Shown: one piece after another, positions 9,520-16,665 of the stretch
Position numbering within the stretch: position 1 is the first letter of the stretch
How the letters are laid out: each line of letters opens with the position of its first letter
Assembly (NCBI RefSeq): GCF_003383615.1
Contig: NZ_QNUL01000001.1
Coordinates: forward strand, 62,001-126,000
Source: Dyadobacter luteus
Lineage (GTDB): Bacteria > Bacteroidota > Bacteroidia > Cytophagales > Spirosomataceae
Direction: 5' to 3'
DNA: 64,000 nt
The notes under the pieces: generated by a model
The model's database searches: none
What the model was told of the DNA's origin: nothing
Seen by the model: the letters and a program-made list of their open reading frames with translations, nothing else
Made by a program: the position numbers and the translations under genes

Positions 9520-9779
9520 TTTACAGTTCAGAGTTTAAGTATATAAAATTTTTAAAAATCAGCTTCATGGCACTCTCTTTTATTATTAAATAAAACAAAA
9601 TAAAACTTAGAATAGTCTGATTTTACAATTATAGGAGTTATCGCTCAGCATACTATCCTGCTGTGTCGGGTTCAGGGAATATTTAAGTAGATTCTAATAG
9701 ACATACAGTTCAGGTACACATTTGAAAAAATTACGAAATAAAAAAATAATAAACGAAAACAATATTACTAAAAAATAGT
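9520..9779. other. Intergenic region upstream of the propeller-cytochrome gene
   Basis: An AT-rich spacer with no open frame of interest. It contains the 16-bp motif at 9652-9667, 132 bp before the ATG at 9519. The interval between motif and ATG would be a long 5' leader if the motif is a promoter element. No other structure was seen. Confidence 0.5.
9652..9667 (-). promoter_or_regulatory. 16-bp motif shared with the susC upstream region
   Basis: The minus strand reads GACACAGCAGGATAGT. The same 16 bases occur at 14878-14893 upstream of susC, and flanking positions raise the match to 20 of 21. Both copies face the gene they precede. A common promoter or activator site for the two transcription units is inferred. 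Confidence 0.6.
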
Positions 9780-9815
9780 AAAACCGGCAGATCACACTTA
9801 CGAACTGCCGGTTTT
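9780..9815 (-). terminator. Intrinsic terminator after susD
   Basis: Perfect 11-bp arms AAAACCGGCAG (9780-9790) and CTGCCGGTTTT (9805-9815) with a 14-base loop, A-rich on the left so that the minus-strand RNA ends in U. It closes the susC-susD unit. Confidence 0.88.
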
Positions 9816-9840
9816 CAAATAAAAGCCTCTACAGCCCGGT

Positions 9841-11349
9841 TTAGAAATGTGGTGTCAGGGCAGCTTCAACCGCTGGTAAACCGTAATAGTCGTCCAGGAC
9901 AGTAAAAGCATTGTTTGGCGGCACAGCTCCCGGAGGAAAATAGTACGCTGCCGGATTGGCTTTTACCTTTGCTCCGTATGCTCCAATAATTTCCTTCACT
10001 CGTCCTGTCCTGGTAAGGTCGAACCAGCGTTTGTTTTCAAAAGCAAGCTCTACACGTCTTTCCTTGAAAATAGCCTCACGCATCGCAGTCTGACTGGTTG
10101 CTGTGGTAGCAGACAAACCTGCCCGGGTTCTCACCTGATTAATATAGGTTGCCGCTTCAGCAGGCTTACCTTGCTCGTTAAGCGCTTCTGCCAAAAACAA
10201 TAATACTTCCGAATAACGATAAACAGGCCAGTTCTGACCAGTATTATTATGCAATGCATGTGTCCTTGCATACTTCTTGATATAAGGATATCGCTTGTTA
10301 GTAACCAGACTTCCGCTCAAAGTCACATAGCCAATTGAAATATCCTTACGTTTATCTCCTTCTTCGTAAGCTGCGATCAGGTCCGGCGTCGGGATGTTGT
10401 TACTTTCCTGAGAAAGTCCCTGAGGATTGGCAGTGCCTACAATCGGACTTAACTCTTCCGATTTAATAGGAGCAGGAAGAAAGCGATAAATTTGATTTCC
10501 GTTAAATCCGGCAGCTCCTTCCATATACTGTATTTCAAAAACAGACTCCTGATTGTTCTTATTTGAGCTGGTAAAAGAGAATGCGTTGTTGTAATCCGGC
10601 ATCAGCGTATAGCCATCGTTCGTGATCACCTCTCTGGTAAGTCTCTCTACATCAGTCCACTTTTTCTGTGTCAGATATAGATTGGCTAATAAAGTTTTCG
10701 CTGCTCCGGAGGTTGCTCTGCCTGCTTGCTGCTTCGCTTTATTGAGCAACAGAGTACTTGCCAACTCTGCATCTGTTTTAATCTGAGCGTAGATATCTTC
10801 AGTTGACGCCAACGGTTTGGCTGCATCCTCACGACCGGTTACCGGCGTCAGATGCAAAGGGACTTTCCCGAATAACCGCACCAGATCGAAATAAGCAAAT
10901 GCACGCAGAAACAGTGCTTCTCCTTTAAGATTGCTTTTTATAGCCGAATCAAAGTCAGCCTGATCAATCGTAGCAAGCACCTGATTCGCCCTGGCAATAA
11001 TCAGATAATTGAGACGATATTGAACAAGAACGTTGTCGTTTGGAGTCGTTCCATTTGCGGTCGGTACTGCAAAATCAGCTACGTTCTCAGTCGCATCAAC
11101 CGCTCCAAAAAGCGTGTTTCTAGCGTAATAGGTATTATCTGAATGCATTTCCTCTAATACCCATGCACGTTCATTAAACATCTGACGCAATGGAGCATAA
11201 ATAGCGTTAACTCCCTGCTGAAAGTCCGCCTGCGTTCGGAAAAATGTTTCTGTAGTCAGTTCTGTTTCAGGAAGAACGCTAAGGAAACCCTCGTTACAAC
11301 CTGCCAAAGTCAATGCTAACATGCAGGCTCCTATATATTTTATTTTCAT
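9841..11349 (-). CDS. RagB/SusD family nutrient uptake outer-membrane lipoprotein
   Basis: A 502-residue surface lipoprotein that forms the lid over a SusC-type TonB-dependent channel and binds the imported ligand. The N-terminus is a lipoprotein signal with lipobox LAGC (Cys18), followed by the typical SusD start NEGFLSVLPETELTTETFF. TPR-like helices of the SusD fold run through the middle (ARANQVLATIDQ, LKGEALFLRAFAYFDLVRLFG). The C-terminal part carries the family signature KERRVELAFENKRWFDLTRTG. It starts 37 bases after the susC stop, so the pair is one operon. The ligand is unknown. No glycoside hydrolase lies next to it, so a small molecule or a simple glycan derivative is possible. Confidence 0.93.
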   Translation of the reverse strand: MKIKYIGACMLALTLAGCNEGFLSVLPETELTTETFFRTQADFQQGVNAIYAPLRQMFNERAWVLEEMHSDNTYYARNTLFGAVDATENVADFAVPTANGTTPNDNVLVQYRLNYLIIARANQVLATIDQADFDSAIKSNLKGEALFLRAFAYFDLVRLFGKVPLHLTPVTGREDAAKPLASTEDIYAQIKTDAELASTLLLNKAKQQAGRATSGAAKTLLANLYLTQKKWTDVERLTREVITNDGYTLMPDYNNAFSFTSSNKNNQESVFEIQYMEGAAGFNGNQIYRFLPAPIKSEELSPIVGTANPQGLSQESNNIPTPDLIAAYEEGDKRKDISIGYVTLSGSLVTNKRYPYIKKYARTHALHNNTGQNWPVYRYSEVLLFLAEALNEQGKPAEAATYINQVRTRAGLSATTATSQTAMREAIFKERRVELAFENKRWFDLTRTGRVKEIIGAYGAKVKANPAAYYFPPGAVPPNNAFTVLDDYYGLPAVEAALTPHF

Positions 11350-11386
11350 ATCTGATCTGATTTTATAAATGATAAACAGCCTGGTT

Positions 11387-14300
11387 TTAGAAGTTGAGAT
11401 TTACACCCAATGTCCAGGTACGTGGAACCGGATAGTTTGAGAAATCAACACCCTGACTCAGGTTACCACCATCACCATTTCCATCCGCCTGTGCACTTGT
11501 TTCAGGGTTAGGTCCACCGGTATAATTTGTGAAAACCCATGCTTGCTGAACGGAGCCATAAACCCTTGCTGACTTAAACACTTTATTAACTTTCCCGATA
11601 TTGTAACCCAATGTGATATTCTTAATCGTGAAGTAAGAAGCTTTGGCTACAAAATGAGAACTGTTCCAGTCGCGCTCAATACCGGTATAATTTCCGCCAT
11701 TGTTAGTAGCACCGAACTGTCCGCTACCTGGTGTGATGATCGTTGTTGCCACTCCTGTACCGTTGGCATCAGCTACATTTTTAACTCTGAAACGATCTTT
11801 TACTCCGGCAACCATATTGAATACTCCATCAAGATTGGCAGTACTATATAAATGCCTTACCCACAGATCGTTACCATGAGAACCAGAACCTACAATCGAA
11901 AGATCCCATTTGCCATAGCTCAGGTTATTCACAATTCCATATGTGAATTTCGGGAATGGATTACCGATGATAGTCCGGTCATCATTGTCACCACCGTTCG
12001 TAATCCTTCCGTCACCGTTCACATCCTTGAACTTCACAGTACCGATCGCTGAACGACCCGGAATAACAGGCGAACTGGCTAGCTCTTCCTTACTCATATA
12101 AAAACCTTCTTTTTGCAAACCATAGAACATACCGAATGGCTGACCAACCTGCGTGATATGGAATGTACCATATACTCTGTCGATGCCCGGGGCCAGGGCC
12201 AACACCTTGTTTCTGTTAAAAGCAATGTTGGCATTCGTTGTCCATTTCAGCTTTCCTTCCAGATTTCTGGTGGTCAATGCGATCTCATGTCCCCACAGTT
12301 TAATCTCTCCGATGTTGTCAAAGTAATTGGCAAAACCCGACTCCTGAGGGACCTGAACAGCATACAGAAGGTTGGTAGTTCTTTTGGAATAAAAGTCATA
12401 CACCAATTGGATACGATCATTGAACAAACCCAGATCCAAACCCAAATCCATTTGTCTTGTAGTTTCCCAGCTCAGGTTCTTGTTGGCCAATGAAATTACG
12501 CCTGCACCGGTTGAAACAGTTTCTCCGAATACAGCATTAAGCGTATTACTAACGCGCGCATATTGGGTATAGTTACCGATATTGTTGTTCCCGATTACGC
12601 CAATACTTCCACGAATCTTTGCAAAAGAAATGTGGCGGGATGTATTCAGGAAATTCTCATCCGACATTACCCAACCCGCTGATGCAGAAGGAAAAGTACC
12701 CCATAACTTTTCATTTCCAAATCTGGATGAACCATCAGTTCTCAAAGCTGCCGTGAACAGGTACTTTCCTTTGAAATTATAAGAAAGACGTGACAGGTAA
12801 GAAGTAAGCTTCCATTCACTCACACCATTGAAAGATCCAGGACGGTTCACATTTACCGCACCCTGAATTGTTGGTAGGCGATCATCCGCGTAAGTGTCTG
12901 TTTGTATACGCTCAAATTCCTGACGATATCCCTGTTGCGTAAAACCAGCCAGTAATTCGAAATTGTGCTCACCCAAACTTTTGTGATAAGTAGCCGTATT
13001 CTCGTTCAGCCAGCCTGTATTTGTCAGAGCCTGACGGATGGATACAGCTGTTGTAGGTATTGGGACGTTAATCGCACTGGTCGCAGTAGAGGGATTGAAG
13101 AAGAAAAATCTGTTGTTTTCGAATTCAATGTTCAACGTTGATCTGATATTAAGACCTGGCAACGGGTTAACCTGTAAATAGGTGTTTCCCAGAATCTTAA
13201 CATTCTTATTTTCGTTTGTCAGTTCATCTGCAGCTCTCACCCAGTTTGGATAAGCATAAATATTCCCCGTGCTTTCCGGGAAACGGTTGAATTTGGTCAG
13301 TTCGCCGTTTGCATCTCTGATCGGCATCACCGGCCATGTGTGCAGCGCATTGAACAGGATACCAGTACCACGGTCACCATCGGTTCTCGGTGTGTTATCA
13401 TAAACATACTGTGGCGCAATGTTGAATCCTACCTTTACTTTACTTGAAAGATCGTAGTCCGTATTCATCCTCAGCGAGTAACGCTTGTAGGTATTGTTTC
13501 GCACAACCCCTTCCTGGTTGAAAATCCCACCAACCAATGAAGTCCGCATGTTTTCCTTACTGGATGTCACCGAAATATTATAGCTCTGTATGGGAGCCCT
13601 GCGCAGTACCGCATCATACCAGTCGTTATTTTTTCCTTCATAAATGGAAGGATCTCTAAACTCCTCAGGAACAGTCTTATTCTCGTCTTCGTAATATTCT
13701 TTCTTAAACTGAGCAAACTCAACAGCGTTAAGCATTTTCACCCGACCTTTCTGAGGCACGTTTTGTGTACCGTAAAATGCGTTCAAGCTCACATTCGTCT
13801 GACCAGCTTTGGGCTTTTTAGTGGTAATAAGCACTACCCCATTCGCCGCTCTTGATCCATAAAGAGAAGTCGAAGCCGCATCCTTAAGAATAGAAATATC
13901 CTCAATTTCATCGGGGTTCATAGCTCCGATATTACCCGTAATCGGGAAACCATCAATTACATAGAGTGGATCACTACCTGCTGAAACCGATACCTGGCCA
14001 CGAATACGTACTGACATCCCCTGCCCCGGTTTACCTGTCGTCTGGTTGATCTGTACACCAGCAAGTCGTCCCTGCAATTTCTGTGTTACCTGCGAAACGG
14101 GAATATCTTTCAATTCCTCACTTTTCACAGTTTGAACCGAACCAGTAATTTCCTTCTTAAGCTGACTACCATAACCAACCACAACCACTTCTGTAAGTGC
14201 TTTGGAATCAGCATCCAGTTGAATATTTATGGTGGAATTGCTACCAATCGAAACTTCTTTTGTCAGATAACCAACAGAAGAAATTACCAGCGTTCCGCCT

Positions 14301-14653
14301 GCATCAGGTACGCTCAGAGAGAAATTCCCTTCCGCGTCCGACACAGTACCAGTGTTTGTACCCTTCACAAGTACGCTTGCACCCGGCAAACCTTCACCAT
14401 TTTCATCGGTAACCTTACCGTTGATGGTTTTATTAACTACAGAAATCTCACGGGAGTATCTTGCTTTTGTTAATAACGGTTTACTTTCGGCATAAGAACA
14501 TAGGGCAAGCGTGGCCATGCATGTAAGCCAAAGCATTCTCCCCCTGTCCCTCATTCCTGCACTCTCATTGAATAGTCCAGATTGAATCATAAAATTGATA
14601 GGTTTAGAAAATAAAAGTTTGTTTAAGTCGCCCGGAGGACGTTTAATTTTCAT
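11387..14653 (-). CDS. SusC/RagA family TonB-linked outer-membrane protein
   Basis: A 1088-residue TonB-dependent channel of the SusC type. The N-terminus includes a hydrophobic segment at about 39-53, then a carboxypeptidase-regulatory-like beta domain at about 77-150 (ING-KVTDENGEGLPGASV, VISSVGY), a TonB box EVVVVGYG at 155-162, the plug at about 166-278 (RIRGQVSVSAGSDPLYVIDG, ILKDAASTSLYGSRAANGV) and a 22-strand barrel ending in aromatic LNF. It pairs with the SusD gene downstream. The frame starts at ATG 14653; an ATG at 14590 would shorten the pre-sequence and cannot be excluded. The 5' region carries the shared 16-bp motif and an AT-rich palindrome at 14822-14849. Confidence 0.95.
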   Translation of the reverse strand: MKIKRPPGDLNKLLFSKPINFMIQSGLFNESAGMRDRGRMLWLTCMATLALCSYAESKPLLTKARYSREISVVNKTINGKVTDENGEGLPGASVLVKGTNTGTVSDAEGNFSLSVPDAGGTLVISSVGYLTKEVSIGSNSTINIQLDADSKALTEVVVVGYGSQLKKEITGSVQTVKSEELKDIPVSQVTQKLQGRLAGVQINQTTGKPGQGMSVRIRGQVSVSAGSDPLYVIDGFPITGNIGAMNPDEIEDISILKDAASTSLYGSRAANGVVLITTKKPKAGQTNVSLNAFYGTQNVPQKGRVKMLNAVEFAQFKKEYYEDENKTVPEEFRDPSIYEGKNNDWYDAVLRRAPIQSYNISVTSSKENMRTSLVGGIFNQEGVVRNNTYKRYSLRMNTDYDLSSKVKVGFNIAPQYVYDNTPRTDGDRGTGILFNALHTWPVMPIRDANGELTKFNRFPESTGNIYAYPNWVRAADELTNENKNVKILGNTYLQVNPLPGLNIRSTLNIEFENNRFFFFNPSTATSAINVPIPTTAVSIRQALTNTGWLNENTATYHKSLGEHNFELLAGFTQQGYRQEFERIQTDTYADDRLPTIQGAVNVNRPGSFNGVSEWKLTSYLSRLSYNFKGKYLFTAALRTDGSSRFGNEKLWGTFPSASAGWVMSDENFLNTSRHISFAKIRGSIGVIGNNNIGNYTQYARVSNTLNAVFGETVSTGAGVISLANKNLSWETTRQMDLGLDLGLFNDRIQLVYDFYSKRTTNLLYAVQVPQESGFANYFDNIGEIKLWGHEIALTTRNLEGKLKWTTNANIAFNRNKVLALAPGIDRVYGTFHITQVGQPFGMFYGLQKEGFYMSKEELASSPVIPGRSAIGTVKFKDVNGDGRITNGGDNDDRTIIGNPFPKFTYGIVNNLSYGKWDLSIVGSGSHGNDLWVRHLYSTANLDGVFNMVAGVKDRFRVKNVADANGTGVATTIITPGSGQFGATNNGGNYTGIERDWNSSHFVAKASYFTIKNITLGYNIGKVNKVFKSARVYGSVQQAWVFTNYTGGPNPETSAQADGNGDGGNLSQGVDFSNYPVPRTWTLGVNLNF

Positions 14654-14821
14654 GGTGAATATTACATAGGCTCAGATTTTGGTGGATTTGATATATAGTT
14701 TACTGGAGATTATTCTGGTATAGTGAAAGCACAGACCTGAGGTCCGTTTCAGGATCTGATTGATGGGAGGAAATGTCGTTTAGTATAAACATTGGACTGA
14801 TAATTCGATACATATTTGTAT

Positions 14822-14849
14822 AATAATACCTATTTAAAATAGTATTATT
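14822..14849. repeat. AT-rich imperfect palindrome in the susC leader
   Basis: Arms AATAATAC and GTATTATT, with TATTT/AAATA inside, lie between the 16-bp motif and the susC ATG. It could be an operator or a leader hairpin. The sequence is low complexity and the call is weak. Confidence 0.35.
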
Positions 14850-14877
14850 CGCAATAGTAGTTCTATTCTGAAACGAG

Positions 14878-14893
14878 ACTATCCTGCTGTGTC
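14878..14893 (-). promoter_or_regulatory. 16-bp motif shared with the propeller-cytochrome gene
   Basis: The minus strand reads GACACAGCAGGATAGT, identical to 9652-9667. It sits 224 bp upstream of the susC ATG and points toward it. Within the 394-base spacer 14654-15047 nothing else but a palindrome and the neighbouring gene's terminator was recognised. Confidence 0.6.
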
Positions 14894-14994
14894 CGGTTTT
14901 TACAAATATTTTTAAAATAAGTTTTTATTGAACTATATCATGTAGTGAATCAAAATGGAGTGAGGTTTTGCAAGAATTTGAATTATTCAAGCAT

Positions 14995-15021
14995 AAAAAA
15001 ACCGATTGCGCAGGCAACCGG
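14995..15021 (-). terminator. Intrinsic terminator after the DUF1501 gene
   Basis: The minus strand reads CCGGTTGC, a 4-base loop CTGC, GCAATCGG and then a run of T (14995-15001). All eight pairs form, one being G-U. It ends the PSCyt-DUF1501 unit before the susC promoter region. Confidence 0.87.
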
Positions 15022-15047
15022 CTGATTAATTTTAGATATCTGCAGAT

Positions 15048-16469
15048 TCATGCAAGTAAATCAAGCACAGCTTTGCCTTTCCCGTCCGGAGTTGTGTAAA
15101 ATGGTCGTTTCTCCACCTCGTATTGCGTGTCCTCAGCTATACCCAACGCGTGGTAAATTGTCTGATGCACCTGATCAATTTTAATAGGATTTTCAATTGT
15201 CTTACACGGCCTCTCATCTGCCGTTTTGCCATATACAAAACCTTTCTTCACCCCTCCTCCAAACATCAACATCGAGCATCCGTCTGTAAAATGCCGGTGC
15301 ATTCCATAGAATTTCATGTCGGTGAGGATATCCGGTTGGGCTACCTGCTCCTGTACTTTTTGATCTGGCCGGCCTTCAACCATCATATCCCTGCTGAACT
15401 CGCTTGCAAGGACAATCATCGTTCTGTCCAGAAGACCTTGTTTATCCAAATCCTTTACCAACTGAGCAATTGGCCCATCGATCTGACGCTTCATTTCAAC
15501 AAGCCGCGTGTTGCCATTTTCATGAGTATCCCAACCTTTAAATGGTTCGTATTCGGTAGTTACACTTATAAAACGAGCCCCTTGTTCAGTTAACCTGCGG
15601 GCCAGCAGGCAACCTAAACCAAATTTTCCGGTATTATAGATGTTATAACTTTCTTTCGGCTCGGTACTCAGATCGAAAGCTTTTGATTCTGGCGAATTCA
15701 ATAATGCGTAGGCTTGCTCCATTGATCGCTTCAAGGACTCTCTCTGATAATCGCTGCCAAACTCTCCCACCGGACTATTATTGATCAACTCATTATATAA
15801 CTGATTCCGTCTCTCAAAACGTTTGACATCCATACCAACGGGTGGTCTTACGCTGTCGAGTCCCTGCGTAGGATCAGGAATAAAGAATGGTCCGAACTCA
15901 TTGCCCAGAAAGCCGGCTGTATGAAATGCTTTCAACTCCTCGGCCTCACCAACAGTAAATCTCTGACCAATATCGATGAACGCAGGAATCACCGGATTCT
16001 TCGGTCCAAGCTCCTTTGCGATCCACGAACCTATATGGGGCGCCGCCACTGTTTGAGGCGGCTCATAGCAGGTATGCCAGTGATACTGGTGTCTAGAATG
16101 AAGAATGTGCCCCATGTCTGCAGCAACATAGGAACGTATCAAAGTTCCTTTGTCCATCACATTTCCGATAGATTGCAGTCCCTCTGAAAAGTGTATTCCG
16201 TCAAGAATTGTAGGGACAGATCGAAACGTACTCAGCACGCGGTTCCCTTCAATACCAGTCTCATAAGGAGTAAATTTTTTGGGGTCGAATGTTTCAGTAT
16301 GAGCCATCCCTCCTGCCATCCAGAGCAAAATAACCGTGTCGGCTTTCGAATTGGATCCTGGTTTACAAGCTGATAAAAGATTACTTACCGGTGATCCTGC
16401 CGCCAATGCAGCCATAGTTGCGGCACTTGCCCGTTGCAGAAACTCTCTTCTATTCCAGTTCTTGTTCAT
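15048..16469 (-). CDS. DUF1501 domain protein, Tat-exported
   Basis: A 473-residue protein of the DUF1501 family, distant relatives of sulfatases and alkaline phosphatases and abundant in Planctomycetes. The N-terminus is a clear Tat signal (WNRREFLQRASAATMAALAAG). Family sequence includes VILLWMAGGMAHTETFDPK near the start, a central RFISVTTEYEPFKGWDTHENG and a late GRPDQK... MHRHFTDGCSMLMFGGGVKKG block. DUF1501 genes are usually encoded beside PSCyt/DUF1549/DUF1553 genes, exactly as here, where the di-haem partner at 16666 lies immediately upstream. The biochemical activity of the family has not been settled; the Asp/His-rich blocks suggest a metal-dependent hydrolase fold. Confidence 0.9.
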   Translation of the reverse strand: MNKNWNRREFLQRASAATMAALAAGSPVSNLLSACKPGSNSKADTVILLWMAGGMAHTETFDPKKFTPYETGIEGNRVLSTFRSVPTILDGIHFSEGLQSIGNVMDKGTLIRSYVAADMGHILHSRHQYHWHTCYEPPQTVAAPHIGSWIAKELGPKNPVIPAFIDIGQRFTVGEAEELKAFHTAGFLGNEFGPFFIPDPTQGLDSVRPPVGMDVKRFERRNQLYNELINNSPVGEFGSDYQRESLKRSMEQAYALLNSPESKAFDLSTEPKESYNIYNTGKFGLGCLLARRLTEQGARFISVTTEYEPFKGWDTHENGNTRLVEMKRQIDGPIAQLVKDLDKQGLLDRTMIVLASEFSRDMMVEGRPDQKVQEQVAQPDILTDMKFYGMHRHFTDGCSMLMFGGGVKKGFVYGKTADERPCKTIENPIKIDQVHQTIYHALGIAEDTQYEVEKRPFYTTPDGKGKAVLDLLA

Positions 16470-16665
16470 ATCAAAATCTTAACATATTGATTATCAATCA
16501 CAACATATAAAATGTAATATATTTTTAAAAAGTATTATATGTACTTATCTTTTTATACAAATAATTGTTTTATTAAAGTATTAAAAATATTTACAGTAAA
16601 TTATTATTAGACTTTTAAAACATATAAAATGAATTATACATTATAAATGCTTTATACATTTTATA
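16470..16665. other. Very AT-rich spacer with recurring TATAC/GTATT words
   Basis: About 195 bases of almost pure A and T between the PSCyt and DUF1501 genes, with repeated short words such as TTTATAC, AAAGTATTA and CATTTTATAC. No gene or terminator stem was seen. The composition matches two other spacers near 58.3 and 60.0 kb. Confidence 0.5.

Noticed and set aside
12113-12493. 126-residue plus-strand frame within susC
   Set aside because: Antisense to the SusC barrel; composition not protein-like.
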